Assembly: GCF_000766945.1 (NCBI RefSeq)
Contig: NZ_KN266211.1
Coordinates: 187,575 to 251,574 of the forward strand
DNA length: 64,000 nt
Direction: 5' to 3'
Origin: Cellvibrio mixtus subsp. mixtus J3-8
Lineage (GTDB): Bacteria; Pseudomonadota; Gammaproteobacteria; Pseudomonadales; Cellvibrionaceae
Shown here: in pieces, positions 46,312 to 55,223 of the stretch
Position numbering within the stretch: the first letter of the stretch is position 1
Layout of the letters: each line of letters begins with the position of its first letter
Program-made: the position numbers and the translations under genes
Notes under the pieces: generated by a model
The model's database searches: none
What the model was told of the DNA's origin: nothing
The model's input: the letters and a program-made list of their open reading frames with translations, nothing else

Positions 46312-47562
46312 TTATCCTTCCTCCAGCGCAAATTGTTTGGGATGTTGGGTATTGCTCGCCGCCAACCCGCGTTGATGATGCTGGTCAACACCGAACAAAC
46401 GGCGATCTATAATGGCGGTGACAATAAATCCGGCGGCGGCCAGCGCGAATGACATGGGCACACCAATCCAGCTGACGATGTAACCCGCCGCGAATGACGC
46501 TAGCAGTACGCCGAGGTTCTGGAAAAAATTGGTTACAGCAAAATCGCGATCATAAAAAGCCGGCTGGCTAATGCGAAATAACGTCACTTCCAATTTGACG
46601 ACCACCTGAAACAGGCTCCACCCGTAAAGGCAGCGGCCAACCAGTACCAGCAATGGCGATGAAGAGGCTTGCAAAAGCAAACCAGTGGCACCGATCAGCA
46701 AATTCACTGCAGTGTGATCCAGGTGGCGAATTTTATTTTTCAAAAAAGATTTGTTGATGATCAGCCCGACGATAGCCACCATGCCCGGTATCGCAAACAC
46801 CATGCCGGTGATGGTTTGATTGCCGGCGGTGTAAATCGATTCCCAATACACGGAAAAAAACGGGCGCACCAGGTACGCGCTCATATCGAACAGCAACATC
46901 AGGCCGCTGAGTTTTGCCAACGCCATCCAGGCACCGGCAGGGCGCGTTAACGGTTTATTTTTTTCGGCGGTTGCATTGTCATTATGGATTGTTGTTTGCT
47001 GTTTATTTTTGGCGTAGTTGCCGGAAAAAATCAGCAATAAACAAATTCCCATTTGCACAAAATCGCCCGCCGACATCAGGTACATGCTTTCTTCAGGGCC
47101 AAGATATTGCAATGCAGAACCGCCGACAGACGCACCGAAAATGGCTCCGACATGGACAACAACCGCCACCATGCCAATCACCAGGCCGTGGTTTTCCGGT
47201 TTCTCTTCGCGCATCAAATAAGGGAACAGCAGCAGGTAGCTGGCTTTCATAATGAACATCAACATGGTCAGTACCCAATACCCCTCCACCGTTGGTGCAT
47301 GGGCGCTGGCAATAGCGAGCGATCCCGCTAACAATTGCGTTATCCATAACAAATGCAAGGTTTCAATCCGACGCGTGAGCTTCGCCCAAAAAGGCAGCGC
47401 GCACATCACGGCAATTGAAATAGCCGCTATGTAAGCACCTACATGCACCGCGCTGGTCAAGCCATAACGCAGCTCAAAAAATTGTGGATAAAATGCGATA
47501 AGAATCGAGTCGCTGATCACCCCGCACGCGGACATGACCAGAATGGCAATGCGTAAAATCAT
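46312..47562 (-). CDS. MFS exporter of the siderophore cluster (AlcS-like)
   Basis: A 416 aa major-facilitator protein with about 12 membrane helices and a short positively charged central loop after helix 6 (KNKQQTTIHNDNATAEKNKP). It starts inside the stop of the N-hydroxylase gene (ATGA overlap at 47559-47562) and ends six bases before the acyltransferase gene, so it is firmly in the biosynthetic operon. Siderophore export, as for Bordetella AlcS, is the natural role. Unlike Bordetella, the exporter gene here sits between the N-hydroxylase and acyltransferase genes. Confidence 0.85.
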   Translation of the reverse strand: MILRIAILVMSACGVISDSILIAFYPQFFELRYGLTSAVHVGAYIAAISIAVMCALPFWAKLTRRIETLHLLWITQLLAGSLAIASAHAPTVEGYWVLTMLMFIMKASYLLLFPYLMREEKPENHGLVIGMVAVVVHVGAIFGASVGGSALQYLGPEESMYLMSAGDFVQMGICLLLIFSGNYAKNKQQTTIHNDNATAEKNKPLTRPAGAWMALAKLSGLMLLFDMSAYLVRPFFSVYWESIYTAGNQTITGMVFAIPGMVAIVGLIINKSFLKNKIRHLDHTAVNLLIGATGLLLQASSSPLLVLVGRCLYGWSLFQVVVKLEVTLFRISQPAFYDRDFAVTNFFQNLGVLLASFAAGYIVSWIGVPMSFALAAAGFIVTAIIDRRLFGVDQHHQRGLAASNTQHPKQFALEEG

Positions 47563-48920
47563 CGGCGCACTCCGCTACCCAATGGTTCCCAACCGGAGTC
47601 TTTTGCGGGTGAAAAACTTTGGAATGCAAAACGATGTTCAATCGGGTAAATATCCCGTCCGACAATTTCCCGCAGTATGCGACTGTTGCGATAACAGGAC
47701 ATACCCAGGTCCTGGTTGATCAAACCATGGCTTTCGAAACCGGCGTTCTGGATAAAAATTTCGCGCCCGTGAATATCCACCGACCAATTTTCCTTTTGCA
47801 AATATTTGCCTTGTTCATCGCGTTCGATGCGATCAAATACTCCCTCCATAAAAGCGGGTACTTCATACAGATGACCACTTGATAGCACCAAGCCATCCGT
47901 GTGCGTTTGATAGTGTTCACCGGTTTGGTTGTGCACGAATTGCAGGAAAAATCCCTGTGAGTCGCTAGCGGCGCCATTGTGGAAATTACCGTCCTGCTCG
48001 ACGTTGATCAGGTTCATGCAGGGCAATAGCTGCACACGCGGTAAATTGCGGTGCCGGCTGGTATCGAGAAAATCGTAAATGCTATCGATTAGCGTCTGGT
48101 TTGCACCGCAGTAAACACTTTTTTGTTCTTCAATAATTTTTTGCTTGGTGGGCTTGTCCAGTGCATGAAAATAACTGCCGTAATCGCCACACAGAATTTC
48201 CAGTGTCAGTTTCGCCGTTTCCATTTGGAAAAAACGCGGCGCGCGGGTTACCCAGTCGAGCTGGTAGCCAAACTTCTCGCTATCCTTGAGCAGGTCATAA
48301 AATATTTCGGCACCACTTTGGCCGCCGCCAATGACGGTTATTTTTTTCTGTTGCTGTAGCCTTGCTTTGTTCTTTAAATAATGCGACGAATGCAAATTGA
48401 TACCATTGGCAACCGAGCGCAGGCAATCGGGAACGCGCGGTTTCATTCCCACACCAATAACCAGTTTTTTGGCCAGGAAACTAAACGGTTTATTATGTTG
48501 GGTTTCAATTCCGCTGATGCGATAAACGCGTTGCTCCGGAATATAATCCACCTGCTGGACATCGTGGTTAAAGCGGATGTTGTCCAGCCGGGACGCCGCC
48601 CATTGGCAGTAACGGTTGTATTCCTGCCGCTCCAGGTAATAATTTTCGCGCACAAAAAAATTAAACAGGCTGCCTTGTTGCTTGCGATAATTTAAATAAC
48701 TGAACGGGCTGGTAGGGTCTGCCATCGTGACCAGGTCCGCTAGAAAAGGGCTTTGCAGGGTCACACCGTCAATTAACATTCCCGGGTGCCAATTAAATCC
48801 TGCTCCTTTATCCAGGAAAACGCAGCGCACATCGGGAAGCGTGGAAGACAGGCAGGCGAGCCCCAGGTTAAAAGGGCCCACGCCCACAGCGACAAAATCA
48901 TAAGCAGCGTCGTTATACAT
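47559..48920 (-). CDS. alcA: diamine/lysine/ornithine N-monooxygenase (AlcA-like)
   Basis: FAD- and NADPH-dependent N-hydroxylase that makes the hydroxylamine of the siderophore. The 453 aa protein starts with the FAD site GVGPFNLG (13-20), then FNWHPGMLIDGVTLQ and YNRYCQWAA, the NADPH site ITVIGGGQSGAEIFYDLL, and the C-terminal ATGY-equivalent (LVLSSGHLYEVP). Substrate specificity (putrescine, cadaverine, ornithine, lysine) is not readable; putrescine fits alcaligin. AAGGAA precedes the ATG. First gene of the minus-strand operon. Confidence 0.94.
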   Translation of the reverse strand: MYNDAAYDFVAVGVGPFNLGLACLSSTLPDVRCVFLDKGAGFNWHPGMLIDGVTLQSPFLADLVTMADPTSPFSYLNYRKQQGSLFNFFVRENYYLERQEYNRYCQWAASRLDNIRFNHDVQQVDYIPEQRVYRISGIETQHNKPFSFLAKKLVIGVGMKPRVPDCLRSVANGINLHSSHYLKNKARLQQQKKITVIGGGQSGAEIFYDLLKDSEKFGYQLDWVTRAPRFFQMETAKLTLEILCGDYGSYFHALDKPTKQKIIEEQKSVYCGANQTLIDSIYDFLDTSRHRNLPRVQLLPCMNLINVEQDGNFHNGAASDSQGFFLQFVHNQTGEHYQTHTDGLVLSSGHLYEVPAFMEGVFDRIERDEQGKYLQKENWSVDIHGREIFIQNAGFESHGLINQDLGMSCYRNSRILREIVGRDIYPIEHRFAFQSFSPAKDSGWEPLGSGVRR

Positions 48921-48936
48921 TGCTGTTCCTTAATTA

Positions 48937-48955
48937 GATAATTTTTAACGTGATA
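48937..48955 (-). promoter_or_regulatory. Fur-box-like sequence before the N-hydroxylase gene
   Basis: GATAATTTTTAACGTGATA (plus-strand reading) matches the 19-base Fur consensus at 12 positions. It lies 17-35 bases upstream of the start, where a -10 region would be; a possible -35 (TTGCCC on the minus strand) is at 48963-48968. Confidence 0.45.
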
Positions 48956-48992
48956 CTGAACGGGGCAACACACCAGGACCAAAAACAACAAA

Positions 48993-49029
48993 ACCGCAAA
49001 CCGCAAAATACAAACCGCAAAACACGCAA
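48993..49029 (-). promoter_or_regulatory. heptad-spaced direct repeats, candidate AraC-regulator site
   Basis: ACCGCAAA occurs at 48993-49000, 49000-49007 and 49014-49021, with a degenerate ACGCAA at 49024-49029 (TTTGCGGT on the minus strand). Spacing is 7 and 14 bases, so the first and third copies lie 21 bases apart, two helical turns. The array starts about 25 bases upstream of the possible -35 of the N-hydroxylase operon, a normal place for an AraC-type activator. Confidence 0.5.
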
Positions 49030-49145
49030 TATCCAAAAAAAGTGAAAGCAAACCCGTAGTGCACAAGGTGTTGTGCGCTATTCGCCTTCAGCGTGCGGTT
49101 CCGGTTGTTGATTGGCTTGCTGTTAGCGCAAGCTAAACAGGTTCC

Positions 49146-49176
49146 AGGGAAATGACGATCAGGTCATTCGCTCCCT
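49146..49176 (-). terminator. possible terminator after the AraC regulator gene
   Basis: AGGGA-AATGAC, loop GATCAG, GTCATT-CGC-TCCCT: an imperfect hairpin 8 bases beyond the regulator stop, without a T run. Confidence 0.3.
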
Positions 49177-49183
49177 GCAGGGT

Positions 49184-50107
49184 TTATTGATATTCATGGC
49201 ACTCATTGCCCCGCTCAAATTTATATTCCTTTGGATGAACACCGGTATGGCGTCGGAAAATCCTGATGAAATGGTCGGTATTCTGATAGCCCACTTCGGT
49301 GGCAAGCGCATCGATGTTTAATAGCCCTCGCCCCAACAAATGTTGTGCATGTTGCATGCGTTGTTTCTGTCGGTAGTCCACAATGCTACAACCGGTGAGC
49401 GCTTTGAATTCTTTCTTTAAATAACACTCGTTGGTGCCCGAAATGCTGGCCAACTGGCGAATAGTCTGGTTACTTTTTATGTTGGAATCGATGAGCGATT
49501 TTACGCGTTCGGCCGAGCCCTGCTTCATCGGCAAAGCAAGGGTGTTGTGCTGCATGCTGCGACTTAGCACCTCGCCGATAACTGCGTAGCAATATCCTTG
49601 CAGGGCAACATATTCCAATTGATTTTTGGGATGGGGCAAGTTAATCAGGCACAACAGGTTTTTATACACTGACTCCATATCGCACACGCTTAACTTCCTG
49701 TTTAGCGGAGTGTAACCCGCCGCCATCGGGTCATTACCTTGCATCAGTTCCCTATAGGCCTGTTCGTCTAAAAAAATGGATATTTCCGACGTTGCTTTAT
49801 TGGCAGGCAAGCGGGTTTTTATCCCGCTAAATTCGCCTGAAATTATTTTTATTTCCAGCGCGCTGACATGATAGGTATCAATCCGTTGCTCGACGGAATA
49901 CTCAACGCTGCCCAATAAGCAAATATGGATATTTAAAAATGTTTTTTCTTTTGCTTTGCAAATTTCTACGGAATTGTTAACGCAGCCATGTATACGGCTT
50001 AAGGAAATTCCTGCAAAACGGAAGCTGTCGAAATAACCACTGCCCACATCACCACTAAATTCATGCAGTTCTTTATTGATAAATGGATTAGCACTTGCCA
50101 TACACAT
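49184..50107 (-). CDS. AraC-family regulator of the siderophore locus (AlcR/PchR-like)
   Basis: A 307 aa regulator with a C-terminal double helix-turn-helix (about 205-300: NQTIRQLASISGTNECYLKKEFKALTGCSI and LNIDALATEVGYQNTDHFIRIFRRHTGVHPKEYKFERG). The N-terminal 200 residues form the effector domain and lack membrane helices. AlcR and PchR are AraC activators that need their own siderophore as co-inducer; the same positive feedback is inferred here from position, 264 bases upstream of the N-hydroxylase gene on the same strand. GGAG six bases before ATG 50107. A near-perfect Fur box lies upstream. Confidence 0.9.
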   Translation of the reverse strand: MCMASANPFINKELHEFSGDVGSGYFDSFRFAGISLSRIHGCVNNSVEICKAKEKTFLNIHICLLGSVEYSVEQRIDTYHVSALEIKIISGEFSGIKTRLPANKATSEISIFLDEQAYRELMQGNDPMAAGYTPLNRKLSVCDMESVYKNLLCLINLPHPKNQLEYVALQGYCYAVIGEVLSRSMQHNTLALPMKQGSAERVKSLIDSNIKSNQTIRQLASISGTNECYLKKEFKALTGCSIVDYRQKQRMQHAQHLLGRGLLNIDALATEVGYQNTDHFIRIFRRHTGVHPKEYKFERGNECHEYQ

Positions 50108-50243
50108 TCTTTACTCCACGACCAGCGCTTGATTGTTATCGTTAATTCATGTCAATAAAAAAGAGCGAATCATTTATCCGGTGTGCTGTTATGTAGATCC
50201 ATTTCGCTACCGCTGAACACCGGAAATCAATCGCCGCAACAAA

Positions 50244-50258
50244 TGATAACCATTATCA
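50244..50258 (-). promoter_or_regulatory. near-perfect Fur box upstream of the AraC regulator
   Basis: TGATAACCATTATCA matches the 7-1-7 Fur consensus TGATAATnATTATCA at all but one position and extends to AATGATAACCATTATCAAT. It is 137 bases upstream of the regulator ATG. The rest of the 490-base gap (50108-50597) holds only the argA terminator and AT-rich sequence with no convincing gene. Confidence 0.75.
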
Positions 50259-50512
50259 ATAAAAGAGCTAGGGATATTTGGCCTCGAATAGGGAAATTTT
50301 TACGCGCAAGCGGGAAAGGTATTGATATAAAAAGAATTTATTTTTTTGATGATAATTTTGAGAAAATAATTGCGTTTTTTTATGCGCCAAAATCTGTGCA
50401 TTAAGCAACACAGATACTGTTTTGCGATTATTTCAGGGCGTTTGTATGTTGCATGGCCATTATCTGCAGTAGTCGCACAAAATAAATTTCCCGGAGCAGC
50501 TGGCATCGCGCA

Positions 50513-50542
50513 TAAAAAAAGCGAGCCTCCGGTGAGGCTCGC
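50513..50542 (-). terminator. terminator of argE-argA
   Basis: GCGAGCCTC-CGGT-GAGGCTCGC hairpin followed on the minus strand by a run of T (A run at 50514-50520). Confidence 0.85.
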
Positions 50543-50597
50543 TTCTATAGAACAACAGGCTGCGGTGCTTGTGCATGTGTTATCTGCGCACTACACA

Positions 50598-51914
50598 TTA
50601 CCCCAGCGCTTTAATAAAAATTTTGGAATTGCGTTGATAGTTGTAGAGCAATTGGCGCTGTACCGGTAAGTCATCCAGTTTGCCTTGCACAAAACCCTGC
50701 TCGATAAACCAGTGCGCCGTTTGCGTTGTCAGCAAAAACAATTGTTTGATTTTTTGCTTGAGCGCCTGTTTTTCAATTTGCTCCAGCAATTGCGCCGCGC
50801 GTCCGCCGTTGCGATATTCCGGATGGGTGGCCACGCAGGACAATTCCGCCATATCACCGTAAGGATAAAGCGCAGCGCAGGCGATAATCGCACCGTCTTT
50901 TTCCATAACGTGGAATTTATTGATCTCGGTTTCCAATAGCTCGCGCGAGCGCCGCACCAGAATACCTTGCTCCTCGAGCGGGCGAATTAAATCGAGAATG
51001 CCACCGACATCATCAATCGTCGCCGGGCGCAATTGCTCGTAATGGCCGGAGTAAACCATGGTGCCCAAACCATCGCGGGTAAATAATTCGGTGAGCAACG
51101 CGCCGTCGGTGCTGTAGCTGACTAATTGCGCGCGCGGAACGCCTTGCAACACACTTAAATAGCTGGCGCTGATCGCTTGTTGTAAATCGAAACTGATTTT
51201 CTCGCCATTTTCTGTAAGGTAATTTTTGCATTCCTGCAAGGACATTTGCCGAATCAGATTACCTTCCTCGTCGGTAATACCATTGCCCTCAACAAACGCG
51301 AGGAATTTATCGGCTTTAATCGCTGTGGCTACATGGGTGGCAACATCGCTAAAGGACAAATTAAAAATTTCACCGGTGGGTGAGTAAGCGATGGGCGATA
51401 ACAACACCACCGCGCCGGAATCCAGCGCCGCATTCAGTGATTTGGTATGCACCTTGCGCACTTTGCCGGTGTGTTGCAAATCCACGCCGTCAATGACGCC
51501 ATGGGGCATGGCGACAACAAAATTACCGCTGATCACTTGCATATCGGCGTCGTGCATCGGTGAATTAGGCAAGCTGGTTGATAACGCGGCTTCGACAATC
51601 GTGCGCGCTTCGCCAATGGCCTGAATGACCAGGCTCAAACTGTCGCTGTCAGTAATGCGCAAATTTTTATGGAAGTTGCTGTAGGTATCGGCAACTTGCA
51701 AGCGTTCATCAATTTGCGGGCGCGCGCCGTGCACTAATACCAAACGCACATCCAGGCTGCACAGCAGTGCAATGTCGTGCACGATATTATGGAAATTGGC
51801 GTGGGGAATGGCTTCGCCCGGCAGCATCAACACAAAGGTTTTGTCGCTGTGTCTGTTAATGTAGGGCGTCGAATGACGGAACCATTTAACGTAGTCTTGG
51901 GTATTGGCTGGCAC
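50598..51914 (-). CDS. argA: amino-acid N-acetyltransferase (N-acetylglutamate synthase)
   Basis: First step of arginine synthesis. The 438 aa protein (E. coli 443) has an N-terminal amino-acid-kinase-like domain (about 20-285; LVLVHGARPQIDERL, ISGNFVVAMPHGVIDGVD) and a C-terminal GNAT domain (about 290-435; GGILDLIRPLEEQGILV, LSCVATHPEYRNGGRAAQLLEQIE). It starts at GTG 51914. Forty-seven bases after argE on the same strand, so the two arginine genes form an operon closed by a terminator. Confidence 0.96.
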   Translation of the reverse strand: MPANTQDYVKWFRHSTPYINRHSDKTFVLMLPGEAIPHANFHNIVHDIALLCSLDVRLVLVHGARPQIDERLQVADTYSNFHKNLRITDSDSLSLVIQAIGEARTIVEAALSTSLPNSPMHDADMQVISGNFVVAMPHGVIDGVDLQHTGKVRKVHTKSLNAALDSGAVVLLSPIAYSPTGEIFNLSFSDVATHVATAIKADKFLAFVEGNGITDEEGNLIRQMSLQECKNYLTENGEKISFDLQQAISASYLSVLQGVPRAQLVSYSTDGALLTELFTRDGLGTMVYSGHYEQLRPATIDDVGGILDLIRPLEEQGILVRRSRELLETEINKFHVMEKDGAIIACAALYPYGDMAELSCVATHPEYRNGGRAAQLLEQIEKQALKQKIKQLFLLTTQTAHWFIEQGFVQGKLDDLPVQRQLLYNYQRNSKIFIKALG

Positions 51915-51961
51915 TTTTTAGTCTCGAAATAATGTGAAAGAAAAAATTGTCGTTAAGCGTT

Positions 51962-53116
51962 TTACAAACAATATTTTTCAATCAATCGTCGCAAAATGTT
52001 TATTGCCGGCCCGATCTGGTCGAGCGGAATAAATTCATCGGGCTGGTGCGCCTGGTTAATGGAGCCGGGGCCGAGGATCAAGGTTTGCATTCCCATTTGC
52101 TGCATAAACGGTGCCTCGGTGGCGAAGGCGACAGTGTCAGCAGTATTGCCCGTCAATTCCTCGCACACTTTTACCAGTTCGGAATTTGCCGATTCACCAA
52201 ACGGATCTACGCCTTCAAACAGCGATGATAAAACGATATCGGTACCGCTGGTTTCAGCGATAGGCGTTAACCGTTGCGCAATTACCTGGCGTAATTCGTC
52301 GTTATCCATTCCTGGCAATAACCGTAAATCAAAATGCAATTCGCATTCGGCGCAAATTCGATTCGCGCCATCACCGCCGTGGATGCAACCCAGGTTCAGC
52401 GTTGGTGTTTGCACTGCAAAACCGGGATCGCGATATTGTAATTGCAGCTCACCGCGCAATTGCAACAGGGTGTTCATCACCTGGTTCATTGCTTCCAGCG
52501 CGTTGTTGCCCAGCGCCGGATTGGATGAGTGGCCACTTTTGCCGCGCACACGAATGGCTTCCATCATGATGCCTTTGTGCGCGCGAATCGGTACCAGGCC
52601 GGTCGGCTCGCCAATCACCGCGTAACGCGGCTTGAATCCGGCAATTCCATCCTGTGCCAGTGCACGCGCGCCGCTCATGCTGCTTTCTTCGTCGGCGGTG
52701 GCAAGCACAATGAGCGGATGTTTAAAGGGTTTATCCAGATAGGGTTTTACCGCTTCGATAATCACCGGAAAAAATCCTTTCATATCGGTCGCGCCCAAAC
52801 CGTAGAGTTTGCCGTCGCGTTCGGTCAGGGTGAAAGGATCGGATTGCCAGCGGTCGGCATCGTAGGGAACCGTATCGCTGTGCCCGGCTAACACCAGGCC
52901 GCCAGCGCCAGTGCCGCGGCTGGCGATCAAATTGGATTTGCCGGAGTCGCCGAGTGGAACTACACGGGTGTTAAAACCCAGATCGCCAAATACCGTGGCG
53001 AGGTAATCGATCACCTTCTGGTTGGACATATCCCATTCCGGCAAGCCACAACTTACCGAGGGCAGGGCAACCAGTTGTTGCAAGTGGTCGATATAGCGTT
53101 TGGAATCAAAGGACAT
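51962..53116 (-). CDS. argE: acetylornithine deacetylase
   Basis: Zinc peptidase M20 enzyme that releases ornithine from N-acetylornithine. The 384 aa protein (E. coli 383) has the metal-binding AGHSDTVP, the GLGATDMKGF segment, TADEESSMSGA with the catalytic Glu, and the C-terminal LGPGSINQAHQPDEFI. ATG 53116 is used rather than GTG 53125. Ornithine is also the usual precursor of putrescine, the likely diamine of the siderophore, but this is a metabolic rather than a genetic link. Confidence 0.95.
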   Translation of the reverse strand: MSFDSKRYIDHLQQLVALPSVSCGLPEWDMSNQKVIDYLATVFGDLGFNTRVVPLGDSGKSNLIASRGTGAGGLVLAGHSDTVPYDADRWQSDPFTLTERDGKLYGLGATDMKGFFPVIIEAVKPYLDKPFKHPLIVLATADEESSMSGARALAQDGIAGFKPRYAVIGEPTGLVPIRAHKGIMMEAIRVRGKSGHSSNPALGNNALEAMNQVMNTLLQLRGELQLQYRDPGFAVQTPTLNLGCIHGGDGANRICAECELHFDLRLLPGMDNDELRQVIAQRLTPIAETSGTDIVLSSLFEGVDPFGESANSELVKVCEELTGNTADTVAFATEAPFMQQMGMQTLILGPGSINQAHQPDEFIPLDQIGPAINILRRLIEKYCL

Positions 53117-53182
53117 GGTAAACACCGTTACAGGGATAAGGTGTTATCGGTTATTGGCCATCAAAATGCAAGCATTCGCGAT

Positions 53183-54460
53183 TTATTGCGCGAACAAACG
53201 TTTGAACAAATAGAAAAACAGCACCGATAAACCGGCACCGGCGGGCAGGGTGATAATCCAGGACACAAAAATCCCGCCGACTACCCGCAGGTTCAAGGCG
53301 CCGATGCCGCGCGCCAACCCGACACCTAACAATGCACCGACCAACGCGTGGGTGGTGGAGATTGGCAAACCGAATCCCGAGGCGAGCACAACCGTCGCGG
53401 CTGCGGACATTTCGGCGGCAAAGCCGCGGCTGGGGGTGAGTTCAGTAATCTTCTGGCCGATGGTGATCATCACTTTGTAGCCGTAAGTCGCCACGCCTAA
53501 CACAATCCCTGCGGCGCCCAGCAGTAACATCCAGGAGGCAACACTGACTTTGGCTTCTACGGCGCCTTGATTGACCACATTGATCACCGCCGCCATTGGG
53601 CCAACAGCGTTGGCGACATCGTTGGAGCCGTGGGCGAACGCCATGGCGCAGGCGGTGAAAATCATCAATACCCCGAACACCCGCTCCACACTGGCGAAGC
53701 GATTGGTTTTATCGGCATGCGTATCTTTCACCACGCGGCGCAGCAGGAATACACCAATGATCGCGACGAGAATGCCGATAACGGCGGCGATCATCATGGC
53801 TTCAAAAAACGTAAACTCGATGTGCTGCGCTTTGAATACATGGCTCAAACCCTGGAGGAGGGTCACCATCGATAACAGGAAACCCACGGCAAACATATAA
53901 AACGGAATGTAATGTTTGGCGTTGGCGAAAGGATCATCGCTATCAAGGATCAAAAAGCGCACCGAGCGGAAAATCCAGAATGAAAAAATCCCGGCGATAA
54001 CCGGAGTGACAATCCAGCTACCGACAATGCCCCAGACCTGGTCCCACTGCACGGCATCAACCGAAATTCCCACGGCGGCAAAACCGATAATCGCACCCAC
54101 AATCGAATGGGTTGTCGATACCGGCCAGCCGAGGGCGTTGGCGATTAATAGCCAGCTCGCCGCTGCCAGAAGCGAGGCGAGCATGCCGTAGACCAACAAC
54201 TCCGGGTGCGCCTGCATAACGCCCAGTTCGACAATGCCACTGCTGATGGTTTCAGTCACTTCGCCGCCGGCCAAATAGGCGCCGGCAAATTCAAATACCA
54301 TGGCGATAATGATCGCCTGCTTCATGGTTAATGCACGCGAACCGACGGATGTGCCCATCGCATTGGACACATCGTTGGCACCCACTCCCCACGCCATAAA
54401 CAAGCCAAAAGCGCAGGCGATTATTAGCAGGAGTTGGCCATGTTCAGCGAATAAGGTCAT
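53183..54460 (-). CDS. Pit-family inorganic phosphate transporter
   Basis: A 425 aa low-affinity, pmf-driven phosphate (metal-phosphate) permease with about ten membrane helices and the internally duplicated family signature: GANDVSNAMGTSVG near the N-terminus and GSNDVANAVGPMAA in the second half, followed by GFGLPISTTHALVGALLG; the first half has GWPVSTTHSIVGAI. ATG 54460 is chosen because it leaves a 19-base gap after the upstream gene and gives the family N-terminus; an ATG at 54517 lies inside the upstream gene. Co-transcribed with the PhoU-like gene. Confidence 0.93.
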   Translation of the reverse strand: MTLFAEHGQLLLIIACAFGLFMAWGVGANDVSNAMGTSVGSRALTMKQAIIIAMVFEFAGAYLAGGEVTETISSGIVELGVMQAHPELLVYGMLASLLAAASWLLIANALGWPVSTTHSIVGAIIGFAAVGISVDAVQWDQVWGIVGSWIVTPVIAGIFSFWIFRSVRFLILDSDDPFANAKHYIPFYMFAVGFLLSMVTLLQGLSHVFKAQHIEFTFFEAMMIAAVIGILVAIIGVFLLRRVVKDTHADKTNRFASVERVFGVLMIFTACAMAFAHGSNDVANAVGPMAAVINVVNQGAVEAKVSVASWMLLLGAAGIVLGVATYGYKVMITIGQKITELTPSRGFAAEMSAAATVVLASGFGLPISTTHALVGALLGVGLARGIGALNLRVVGGIFVSWIITLPAGAGLSVLFFYLFKRLFAQ

Positions 54461-54479
54461 CAACAATAATCCGGGGGCG

Positions 54480-55157
54480 TTAGCGCGCCAGTAGCAGTTG
54501 CAAGCGACCGCCGACATCGTGGGCGCGGTTGGCGATATCGCCGACCCAGTCGATGATGTTGTAGAGGAACATCACATCCACTGGCGGCAATTGCGCTTCA
54601 AGGGCAAAGAGCGAGGTGCGCACGCCGATTTCCAGGCGATCCGCTTTTTCCTCCAGTTCATCCAGTTCTTTGATCATGTTTTCAACGGCGGCCAGTTCGC
54701 GCCCGCTAAAACCGGTTTCCAGTAATTCATCGAGTCCGTTGATCGCATTTAATGCCTGCTCGGCGGCGGCAACGCTGGTTTGTACAAACTCGTTCATCTG
54801 CTCTTTCATGATCACCGGGATGCTCATGCGCCGGCCGATGATGATGCCGGCGATATCTTTGGCGCGGTTGGGAATGCGGTCCTGCATCGCCAGCAATTCC
54901 AGCAAATCAGTGCGCGGCACTGGCAGGAACAAACTTTTGGGAAGGTGCAGGCGCAGTTGTTTTTTGATGTCATCAGCCTGGTGTTCGTAATCGACCACCT
55001 GTTGCTGGATGGTACGGGCGCGCTCCCAGTCATTGCTGGTCACCGCAGCGAAAAATCCAATCAACTCGGTCGCGGCCCGGACCGCCAGTGCCATATGCTC
55101 CTGCAACGGTTTGATCGGTGAACGGCCAAACAGGTTTGACAGATTGGCGAATGGCAT
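54480..55157 (-). CDS. DUF47/PhoU-like Pit accessory protein (TIGR00153 type)
   Basis: A 225 aa all-helical cytoplasmic protein of the PhoU-related DUF47 family, almost always encoded beside Pit transporters and thought to control them. Characteristic segments: FGRSPIKPLQEHM at the N-terminus, YEHQADDIKKQLRLHLPKSLFLPVPRTDLLELLAMQDRI in the middle and DVMFLYNIIDWVGDIANRAHDVGGRL at the end, with acidic metal-binding-type residues. GGAGGG eight bases before ATG 55157. A Pho-box-like site is 67 bases upstream. Confidence 0.92.
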   Translation of the reverse strand: MPFANLSNLFGRSPIKPLQEHMALAVRAATELIGFFAAVTSNDWERARTIQQQVVDYEHQADDIKKQLRLHLPKSLFLPVPRTDLLELLAMQDRIPNRAKDIAGIIIGRRMSIPVIMKEQMNEFVQTSVAAAEQALNAINGLDELLETGFSGRELAAVENMIKELDELEEKADRLEIGVRTSLFALEAQLPPVDVMFLYNIIDWVGDIANRAHDVGGRLQLLLAR

Positions 55158-55223
55158 GAAAATCCCTCCGGATAAAACGTGTGCGCAGTATAGGAACAAG
55201 GCTCAATAAGGTCACGTAGCTTT

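Noticed and set aside
50183..50404. 73-codon frame in the gap upstream of the AraC regulator
   Set aside because: AT-rich, no ribosome site, and it runs across the Fur box; more likely regulatory DNA.
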